A stretch of 64,000 nucleotides of DNA from Saprospirales bacterium (GTDB lineage: Bacteria; Bacteroidota; Bacteroidia; Chitinophagales; JADIYW01). Below, one piece after another: positions 56,101 through 62,718 of this stretch; the stretch's first letter is position 1; every line of letters starts with the position of its first letter. The notes below the pieces were generated by a model. The model had not been told where the DNA came from, made no database searches, and was given only the letters and a program-made list of their open reading frames with translations. The stretch lies in the NCBI GenBank assembly GCA_016711605.1, contig JADJSS010000002.1, positions 62,001-126,000 on the forward strand, read 5' to 3'. Made by a program: the position numbers and the translations under genes.

Positions 56101-56400
56101 ACCAAATTTTGAGTTTGTTTTACCAGCAACAGAAGCATCTTCGTTATAAATTTCATCTACATTAAATCTATCAGTTGGAATTTTAGAAATAACATCTTTG
56201 TTTGAAATTAAAAGCTCGAATAATTTTTTTGTTGATGTTATATTATTTGCCAAACGCACGCCAGTACCAATAATTGCAATTGGTTCTTTAGTATTTGCTG
56301 TTGCAATTGATTTATTATTTTCCAAAGCTTCTTCTAAATTCTTTATTTTAATTAAAGATTTTTGAAGTAAGAGTTGCATTTGTTGTAGTTGTTCGCTCAT
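53158..56400 (-). CDS. Type I polyketide synthase, KS-AT-ACP
   Basis: 1080 residues. N-terminal coiled coil (QLQQMQLLLQKSLIKIKNLE), KS from about 38-465 with active-site Cys (SLDAACASTLVSVH), His (VEAHGIGNKFTDAVEV, a deviation from the usual HGTGT) and NIGHLEAATG. AT about 560-870 with GQGAQYHGM, GHSIGEITALTV and HAFH (VSHAFHSSL), the malonyl-type motif. ACP at about 970-1040 with GFDSMMSGEFLSLM (Ser for phosphopantetheine). A TCATTA-type repeat lies in frame in the AT-ACP linker (about residues 917-930). A 45-residue tail follows ACP; no thioesterase or reductase. Last gene of the PKS operon, 43 bases after the upstream ORF. Confidence 0.93.
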   Translation of the reverse strand: MSEQLQQMQLLLQKSLIKIKNLEEALENNKSIATANTKEPIAIIGTGVRLANNITSTKKLFELLISNKDVISKIPTDRFNVDEIYNEDASVAGKTNSKFGAFLSNDVRAFDAEFFGISPREAKAIDPLQRMILEVVYEAIENAGIASDKLKGTATGVFIALGNSDYIQARFRSGNLETIDIYDTTGIPFGTACGRVSYLYDLKGTSYSLDAACASTLVSVHLACEELNKKVIDVAIVASANLLLTPEPFIGLSKLGSLSSTDKCKAFADDADGYVRGEGCGVVVLKRQSDAEKDNDTIEVLIKGSAVKHNGNSNGFTAPNPQIQIETIHAALHDANVKANEICYVEAHGIGNKFTDAVEVQSIYDSYKERENPIYIGSVKANIGHLEAATGMPMLFKIIEILKHKTISAQINITRLNSDVDWNAISAKVATENIELKTEDDEPLCAAINLSGYSGTNVHMIFEAPKQKQKSDELNAPYLFVLSAKNEISLKSVAQKYLDDISIFDENTLSEICYTLQTGRNHFEYRLAIKATTKEEIIVALQAFINDEKPIKYSVSKPNSEINTTTAFLFTGQGAQYHGMCKNYYDSFEIFKNIIDECDLLLQSTLKFSIKDILWNEEIDKNQINQTQFTQPALFVVEYALAKLWMSFGVQPNVLIGHSIGEITALTVANAIDLKDALSLVVARAAFMQSLPVGEGSMASVFCTEEEIKPFLENTNLDLAAINATKNCTVSGKKEDIVSLLEKLKEQKIKAVSLNVSHAFHSSLMQPILEKFEEFANQFSFKQPTITVLSNVHGKEIKLEDLNGKYFANHIRQTVLFANNILFAENEFQINTFLECGPNPVLINLGKRTSTNELATWFSSANKDDNNIDSFYEVLQKLFCINQKINWEILYQQKKINRVALPNYAWNWKVYWENPVRQQSLVNGQWSLDTNKIIEKSIINHQSKATRETLLAYMQIEASKVLGLEAGQKVDISKTYREQGFDSMMSGEFLSLMEKHIGSELKMEIIHQHNTPNELHRYLIDTYFGGGEIDTTQAITMADIMFAQEMESTHNGDWHEIKPTDNMLLKWFKKLDKFVPSIKE
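53616..53648. repeat. Intergenic-type repeat inside the PKS coding sequence
   Basis: CTAATGACCATTGACCATTG plus ACTAATGACTG, the reverse complement of the GTCATTGGTCATTA family of 8646-8680. It is translated as QQSLVNGQWSLDTN in the linker between AT and ACP. Confidence 0.65.
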
Positions 56401-56442
56401 TTTTGTTTTCTATAGATTGCTTCATGTGTTCACAATGATATA

Positions 56443-58176
56443 TTAATCGACTTTGCTTGCTAATTCTTTCATTAATTCTTCTAATGATAAATTTTTTACT
56501 GCAGATTCAATATCATTTTTAATTGGCTGAATAATTGTTATATTTTCTTCATTTTTGATAGCATATTTTTCTGATAATTTCAATTCTTTTGCCATGAAAT
56601 CAGCTAATTTATTGGTTGTTGGATATGACCAAATTGCAGAAACATTGAGTTGCAATGAAAATTCTTCTTGTAATTTATTTTTAATTTGCAATGCTAACAA
56701 CGAATCAACACCAATACTTTTAAAAGTATCGTCTTCTTTAATTTTGGTAATAGCAATTTTGGTTACTATTGAAATGTAATTTTTTATGCGTTGCTTAATA
56801 TGATTTACGTGAGCAACTAAATTTTGAAATTCATTTAGTTTGTCATTTACAACAACAATAGTTTCTGATTTTTGCTGTACTACATTCTTATAAAAATAAG
56901 TTGATTTAATTGTGGAATTAAAAGTAGACCACTTTTCGAAATCGATTTGCAACGCCATAATTTGCGATGCATTTGAAAGAATTAATGCATCAAAATACAA
57001 CGGTAAATCAATTGGATAGATTGGCGAAACACCTTGTTCTATTAAGCGTTCACCACGATTTTCTTGTCGCGCCGAAAGACCAACTTCTGCAATAGTTCCA
57101 AAATCAATAGCAATTGCAGTTTGTCCATTTACATTTCGGTAATTTGCTAATTGGTCTAAAAATGTATTGGCTGCAGCATAGTTGCTTTGACCTGATGAGC
57201 CAACAATTCCAGCTGCTGACGAATAAAACGCAAAGAAATCCAGTTCATTATTTTGAAATAATTGATGCAAATTCCAAGCACCATTTGCCTTAAGTTGAAT
57301 TACATTTTGGAATTGTTGTTTTGATAAATTATCAAATGCACCATCGTCCAAAATACCAGCTGCAAAAACAATTCCAGCAATTTTTGGTAATTCACTTTTA
57401 ATTTTATCAATTGCATTTTTTAGTTGTACAGCATCGGAAACATCAGCAAAGTATTCTACAATTTGTGTTTGCGTATGTTGGTTATAAATTTCTTTGGTTG
57501 CATCACTTGCGCCGTTTCTGCTAATGATTGCTATATATTTCGCATGTTTTGCTGCTAACCATTTCACCGTTTCTAAACCTAAACCACTTGTACCTCCAAC
57601 TACAATGTATGTTGCATCTTGTTTTATGGTTTTAGTAATCTTAGTTGATTTTATTGAAGTAATCGAATTTGCAAAAACCAAATTCTTTCTAAGTGCAATT
57701 TCGTTATATTGTTTATCTGTAAAAATTAATGCTGGAATTTGCTTTAATTCTTCTTCATGAATTGCATTGGAAATATCAATGTGTAAAAAAGAATACTCGT
57801 TGTGTTCGTTTTCAATAGTACGCAAAACACCAGTAATTGTTGATGCATTAAGATTTATCGTGGTATCATTTTTATTTACAATTTGTGCGCCATTGGTAAC
57901 CATACAAATTTTTGGATGCCAATTTTTTGCAGAAAAATATTGAATGATTTTTTGCAATGATAAAATTCCACATTCTAAATAAAAACTATACACTGCTTCT
58001 TTATAAAAACTTCTACAATGAATAATAATATCAGGTTGTAAATTTTCTAAGCTGTCATTAAAATCAATACTTGTAACAGTACAACCTTTTTCTGCTAATG
58101 CATTTTCAATTACTTCATAATGATTGTAAGTATCTTTTATGATTAAAATATTTTTTGTTTCGATGGTTGGATTCAA
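56443..58176 (-). CDS. Type I PKS, KR-ACP part (probably the 3' half of one gene)
   Basis: 577 residues as printed. A split KR: structural subdomain first, then the catalytic Rossmann domain GGTSGLGLETVKWLAAKHAK, Ser/Tyr/Asn set (FYSSAAGIVGSSGQSNYAAA) and the LDD stereochemical motif (AAGILDDGAFD), which predicts a B-type KR. ACP near 490-560 with GVDSLLALQIKNKLQ. The apparent start is TTG (58176) inside a conserved stretch: just upstream the same frame reads TIDWNEIVLNPTIETKNILI, the usual KR N-terminal strand. One base missing in the T5 at 58208-58212 splits it from the KS-AT ORF, so I regard 56443-60986 as a single KS-AT-KR-ACP protein of about 1514 residues. Confidence 0.88.
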   Translation of the reverse strand: MNPTIETKNILIIKDTYNHYEVIENALAEKGCTVTSIDFNDSLENLQPDIIIHCRSFYKEAVYSFYLECGILSLQKIIQYFSAKNWHPKICMVTNGAQIVNKNDTTINLNASTITGVLRTIENEHNEYSFLHIDISNAIHEEELKQIPALIFTDKQYNEIALRKNLVFANSITSIKSTKITKTIKQDATYIVVGGTSGLGLETVKWLAAKHAKYIAIISRNGASDATKEIYNQHTQTQIVEYFADVSDAVQLKNAIDKIKSELPKIAGIVFAAGILDDGAFDNLSKQQFQNVIQLKANGAWNLHQLFQNNELDFFAFYSSAAGIVGSSGQSNYAAANTFLDQLANYRNVNGQTAIAIDFGTIAEVGLSARQENRGERLIEQGVSPIYPIDLPLYFDALILSNASQIMALQIDFEKWSTFNSTIKSTYFYKNVVQQKSETIVVVNDKLNEFQNLVAHVNHIKQRIKNYISIVTKIAITKIKEDDTFKSIGVDSLLALQIKNKLQEEFSLQLNVSAIWSYPTTNKLADFMAKELKLSEKYAIKNEENITIIQPIKNDIESAVKNLSLEELMKELASKVD

Positions 58177-58193
58177 TACAATTTCATTCCAAT

Positions 58194-60986
58194 CTATTGT
58201 AAATAAATTTTTGAAATATCTTTTGATGTATTTTGCTGAACATTGGAAACAACAGTAAAATCTGGTTTTTCATCAAACCAATAACGCTCTTTTTGCCAAG
58301 CATAATTTGGTAATTGAATGAACTTATCAATGTTTGGATAGATTGTTTTCCAATCAAAATGATAGCCAGTATTGTATAACGCGCCTATATTCTTATAGAA
58401 CTCATACAATTCATTTTTATCACGTTGAAAAGATGGAATCGCAACTGCACGAGCACCTATTTCATTGATGTTTTCATTGATTGCGTGTATTAAAATTGGA
58501 TGTGGACTCATTTCAATAAAAGCAATTTCTGCATCTTGTAAAATTGCATTTACAGCATTACCAAACTGCACTGGATTTCGCAAATTTTCTGTCCAGTAGT
58601 CTGCATTTAATTCTTCGCCATTTAATATTTTATTTAAACAAGTTGAATAAAACTGAATGCTTGAATTTGTTGGTTGAATGGATTTTAATGCATCAAATAA
58701 ATCTTGTTTGATTCCATCCATTTGTGGTGAATGTGAAGCAACATCTACTTTCACTTTTCTATTAAATCTTTCTTGTGATTCTAATGTTGCAAAGACTTCG
58801 TTGAGTGCGTTTGGCTCACCAGCAATTACGGTAGAATTTTTACTGTTCATCACTGCAATTGATAACTTATCTTCGTAACCTTTCAATAATTCATTTGCTT
58901 CATCAACTGTTAAATCGGTCGCACCCATTTCGCCTTTGCCACTGAGCTGTTTCATTAGTTTACTACGTGTAGTAATTATTTTTGCAGCATCATCTAATGT
59001 GATATTTCCTGCAACGTATGCAGCAGCAATTTCACCCATACTGTGGCCAATCACCATGTCAGGAAAAACACCTTTGCTCATCCATAAATTTGCTAATGCA
59101 ATTTCAATAGCAATTAAAATTGGCTGTACAACATCAATTTCTGTTAAGCGATTAGTTTCAATTGGTTTGTTGATTTCTTCTATCAAATCATAATCAACAT
59201 ATTTTTTGAAAACAGAATTACATTCATCGAGTGCAGCACGAAAAACAATCTCATTTTCGTATAACGATTTTCCCATTTCAATCCATTGCGAACCTTGTCC
59301 AGGAAAAATAAACACCGTTTTTATGTCAGTTGGTTTCTCAAAAATAAAACCAGTTTCATAATTATTACTTTCAGCAAAATCATTTAATTTTTCAATGAGT
59401 TCTTCTTTTGTATTTGCAATAAAAACTTCTCGCATAGTAAAGTGTGCGCGACGCAAACTTGCCATTGCACAAATATCTTCTACGTTATAAGTTGAATGTT
59501 GAATAAAATCTGCATATACTTTTGCTAAATCAATTAATGCTTGTTCGCTTTTTGCAGAAATTGGTAAAACAAAAATATCGTTTCGTAATTTTTGTTTATT
59601 TAATTGAAAAGGATTTTCTGGAACATCGCCAATAATAATATGCGCGTTAGAGCCAGTTGCACCGAAACCACTGACACCAGCGTATCGTGTTTTTTCGTCA
59701 TCTTTTTTCCAGGAAATATTTTCTTTCGCCAAAACAATCGGAATATTTTGCCAATCAATTAAGGTATTTGGTTTTTTAAGATGGACTACTTTTGGAATTG
59801 TATTATTTTGCAACGCCAAAATAACCTTGAAAATACTTGCCATTCCAGAGTTGCATTCCATATGTCCAAGATTGGATTTATTAGAACTAATAACGATTGG
59901 TTTTTCTTTGGTTCTGTACTTTTCATATGCAAAAAGAATTCCGCGAACTTCTGCTGGATCGCCAACTTTTGTTCCTGTTCCATGCGTTTCGATATAATCA
60001 ATTTCCGTTGGTTGCAGTTGCGCATTTTTTAGAGCTGCAGTATGCATTAAACCTTGCGCAACCGTACTTGGTGCTGTAAAGCGTTTACTTTTTCCATCTT
60101 GGTTTATAGCAGAACCTTTGATGATTGCTAAAATTTTGTCATCATCTTTTTGTGCATCAGATAAACGTTTTATAATCATTACGCAAACACCTTCAGAACG
60201 AATATAACCGTTGGCATCATCATCAAAAGATTTACAACGTGCTTCTGGTGATTGAGCACCTAAACGGCAAAAACTTAGCGATTGATCTGGTTCTGTTATG
60301 ATACTTGCGCCTCCAACCACTGCAATTTTACATTCTTTATTTCTGAGTGCTTGTGCTGCAATGTGTGTACAAGTTAATGCAGACGAACAAGCTGTATCTA
60401 CTGTCATGCATGGTCCGCGCAGACCCATGGTATAAGAAATTCTACCAGAAGCGCCAGTCGGTCCAGTGCTTGTATAACAATAACCGTTGATTAATTTATA
60501 ATCTTTAGAACGCAATTGTTTTGATTCATAATCGACATTATCAATTCCAATAAAAACGCCAGTATCAGAGCCAATTAAAGCGTTTACATCAACGCCTGCG
60601 TTTTCAAATGCTTCGTGTGTAACTTCTAGTAAGATGCGTTGTTGCGGATCGGTGCTTTCCAATTCTATTGGCGAAATATTAAAAAAAGAACCATCTAAAT
60701 ATTCAATATCTTCAATAAAACCACCTTCTCTTATGTATAATTTTCCGAGTGCGTTCGGGTCTGCATCATACAAAGCATCTTTGTCCCAACGGTTGGCTGG
60801 TATTTCTTCAATACAATCAATTCCATTTACTAAAACATTCCAAAAATCTTTTTCGTTTTTTATTTTTCCAGGCAAACGCATTGCCATTCCAATAATAGCA
60901 ATTGGCTCGGTTTGCTCAGCTTGAATAGTTTCTAACTGCTTTTTAAGTTCAGCAATTTGTAATTTATATTGTTCGATATCTTCCAT
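58194..60986 (-). CDS. Type I PKS, KS-AT part (probably the 5' half of one gene)
   Basis: 930 residues from ATG 60986 (MEDIEQYKLQIAELKKQLET, a coiled coil); a TTG at 61022 extends the frame unconvincingly. KS about 28-455 with Cys (DTACSSALTCTHIAA), His (IETHGTGTKVGDPAEV) and KSNLGHMECNSG. AT about 545-850 with GQGSQWIEMG, GHSMGEIAAAYVAG and a VASH motif (VDVASHSPQMD) instead of HAFH. It ends SKDISKIYLQ at 58194; with one A restored it continues KDISKNLFTIDWNEIVLNPT into the KR-ACP ORF. First gene of the PKS operon, with no obvious regulator at its 5' side. Confidence 0.92.
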   Translation of the reverse strand: MEDIEQYKLQIAELKKQLETIQAEQTEPIAIIGMAMRLPGKIKNEKDFWNVLVNGIDCIEEIPANRWDKDALYDADPNALGKLYIREGGFIEDIEYLDGSFFNISPIELESTDPQQRILLEVTHEAFENAGVDVNALIGSDTGVFIGIDNVDYESKQLRSKDYKLINGYCYTSTGPTGASGRISYTMGLRGPCMTVDTACSSALTCTHIAAQALRNKECKIAVVGGASIITEPDQSLSFCRLGAQSPEARCKSFDDDANGYIRSEGVCVMIIKRLSDAQKDDDKILAIIKGSAINQDGKSKRFTAPSTVAQGLMHTAALKNAQLQPTEIDYIETHGTGTKVGDPAEVRGILFAYEKYRTKEKPIVISSNKSNLGHMECNSGMASIFKVILALQNNTIPKVVHLKKPNTLIDWQNIPIVLAKENISWKKDDEKTRYAGVSGFGATGSNAHIIIGDVPENPFQLNKQKLRNDIFVLPISAKSEQALIDLAKVYADFIQHSTYNVEDICAMASLRRAHFTMREVFIANTKEELIEKLNDFAESNNYETGFIFEKPTDIKTVFIFPGQGSQWIEMGKSLYENEIVFRAALDECNSVFKKYVDYDLIEEINKPIETNRLTEIDVVQPILIAIEIALANLWMSKGVFPDMVIGHSMGEIAAAYVAGNITLDDAAKIITTRSKLMKQLSGKGEMGATDLTVDEANELLKGYEDKLSIAVMNSKNSTVIAGEPNALNEVFATLESQERFNRKVKVDVASHSPQMDGIKQDLFDALKSIQPTNSSIQFYSTCLNKILNGEELNADYWTENLRNPVQFGNAVNAILQDAEIAFIEMSPHPILIHAINENINEIGARAVAIPSFQRDKNELYEFYKNIGALYNTGYHFDWKTIYPNIDKFIQLPNYAWQKERYWFDEKPDFTVVSNVQQNTSKDISKIYLQ

Positions 60987-61091
60987 TCTATGGAACTGAT
61001 TTAATAAAAAATAGCTATTCAAAAATAGCTATTTTTTTACAGATGATTTATATTTTAACTTTGTGTGCTTAAAGGATAGCACTAAGATTAA

Positions 61092-61412
61092 TTACATTGA
61101 TTTTGCATTTACGCTAATATAATCTCTGATTTTCATTTTTTGTTCGTCAGAAATTTTTGCTTTTGGTGCCATTTTATCTAACCATTTGTCCCATTGAGCC
61201 ATATTTCCACGATTCGGATTTTTTTCTGCATGGCATTTTGTGCAATAGGTTAAACTTAATGCTTTTCCTTCTAGAAATTGTTCGTGTGATACGGTTGCAC
61301 TTTCTTCTTTGTTTTTAACTTCTTCTTTTACAGCAGTCGTTGCTGGTGTTGTTTTGTGTGAACATGCGAAAGCAATTAATGAAATTGATAGAATGATGAA
61401 TGATTTTTTCAT
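61092..61412 (-). CDS. Lipoprotein cytochrome c, single heme
   Basis: 106 residues from ATG 61412 (MKKSFIILSISLIAFACSHK, lipobox IAFAC); an upstream TTG-type start at 61445 is unlikely. One heme site CTKCH (GKALSLTYCTKCHAEKNPNR) and a C-terminal MKIRDYISVNAKSM with a possible Met ligand. It follows the MauG-like peroxidase gene by about 90 bases on the same strand and is a plausible electron carrier for it. Confidence 0.8.
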   Translation of the reverse strand: MKKSFIILSISLIAFACSHKTTPATTAVKEEVKNKEESATVSHEQFLEGKALSLTYCTKCHAEKNPNRGNMAQWDKWLDKMAPKAKISDEQKMKIRDYISVNAKSM

Positions 61413-61503
61413 GTGTTTAATTTTATTGTTTTTAATGACGCACAAGGAATATCCTAATAATTTTACTCTTTTGGTTTAGAAATGAATTGGATATTTCATG
61501 TGT

Positions 61504-62640
61504 TTAATTTTTATTTTTTACAATAGGTTTATATCCGTCGGTTAATGTTTTTAAAAATGCTATGATGTCAGAAATTTCTTGTTGGTTTAATTTCAAATTT
61601 CCCATATCTTCTTTGTTTACAGTAGCTGGAATTTCAGGATGTGCAAACTTTGGATTTAAGTCGCGCTCGTTATAGAATTCCATTACTTGCTCTAATGTAG
61701 TAAAAATTCCTGAATGCATATATGGTGAAGAAATTTCGACATTGCGTAAGGTTGGTGTTTTGAACTTACCAATTTCTTCAATTTTTACAAACATTTCTGC
61801 TTTTGCAACACCTGAATCAATAGCTGTTGACTTAGATAATGGATTTTTTGGCAAGCCTGTGTTGTCATAAGAATAATCAGTAAATAATATTTTATCTGTG
61901 GATGCATAAGAAGTAGGTGTTGTTAAATGGCACAATGCGCACTTTGCTTTTGTAGAATCATTGAACAATTGCATGCCACGTTTTTCTTGTTCAGTAAATG
62001 AATATTGTCCTTTTAAATAAAAATCAAATTTACTAGTGAATGGATTTACTTGAAATGACATTTCAAATTTTTCTAAACACAATGAAAGATTGAAAACCAC
62101 TACCTGTGAATCGCAAGGTGCTGGTGTGCCGAATAATTTTTTGTACAATGGAAAATAAGAGGCAGCTTCTACTTTTTTTACGATAGATTGCAAATCGTGC
62201 ATGTTCATTTCTGTTGGTTTCGTCATTGGTTCAAAAGGTTGACGCACTAAAAACTCGGCTCTTCCATCTAAGAAAAAACCACCAACTTCTTCCCAAACGC
62301 CACGTAAAACTTCAGCATGTAAATTTGGTGCAAAAACTGCATAACTGATAGACGGTGCATTTCTGGTTCCTGGTTGATTTAAGGCACCTAAAGAAAATGC
62401 CAAATGACGTGGGTCTGAAAAACCATTCATCGGTGAATGGCAAGTAGCGCAACTAGTTCCAACTGGATTCGATAAATTTTTATCGAAAAAAATTAATTTT
62501 CCAAGTTTTGCTGAATCAGATAATCCTTCATTATTTGCAATAAATTCTTCTTCAGATGAAAAATAAAATGGTTTCGTTTCTTTCTTACAACCAATAAATA
62601 GTAGAATAGTAATAGAGAAAATAAAACTATAATTTTTCAT
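61504..62640 (-). CDS. Di-heme cytochrome c peroxidase / MauG family protein
   Basis: 378 residues, lipoprotein (lipobox LFIGC then KKETKPF). Heme sites CATCHSPMNGFSDPRH and CALCHLTTPTSYA, with peroxidase motifs RNAPSISYAVFAPNLH, LDGRAEFLVRQPFEPMTKPT, NTGLPKNPL and FKTPTLRNVEISSPYMHSGI. Similar in build to the 27592 protein but longer and not next to an MbnP gene, so H2O2 reduction or another MauG-type oxidation is open. Between the TonB receptor and cytochrome c genes. Confidence 0.88.
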   Translation of the reverse strand: MKNYSFIFSITILLFIGCKKETKPFYFSSEEEFIANNEGLSDSAKLGKLIFFDKNLSNPVGTSCATCHSPMNGFSDPRHLAFSLGALNQPGTRNAPSISYAVFAPNLHAEVLRGVWEEVGGFFLDGRAEFLVRQPFEPMTKPTEMNMHDLQSIVKKVEAASYFPLYKKLFGTPAPCDSQVVVFNLSLCLEKFEMSFQVNPFTSKFDFYLKGQYSFTEQEKRGMQLFNDSTKAKCALCHLTTPTSYASTDKILFTDYSYDNTGLPKNPLSKSTAIDSGVAKAEMFVKIEEIGKFKTPTLRNVEISSPYMHSGIFTTLEQVMEFYNERDLNPKFAHPEIPATVNKEDMGNLKLNQQEISDIIAFLKTLTDGYKPIVKNKN

Positions 62641-62718
62641 ATTTATTTAATGAAATATAACATTGTAATGATTTCTTCAAGATAAGGTATTTTCATTAAA
62701 TCAGCAATAAAAATTAAT

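Noticed and set aside
56443..58176. Independent KR-ACP protein starting at TTG 58176
   Set aside because: The TTG is inside a conserved KR strand whose upstream codons remain in frame; a one-base error explains the split better.
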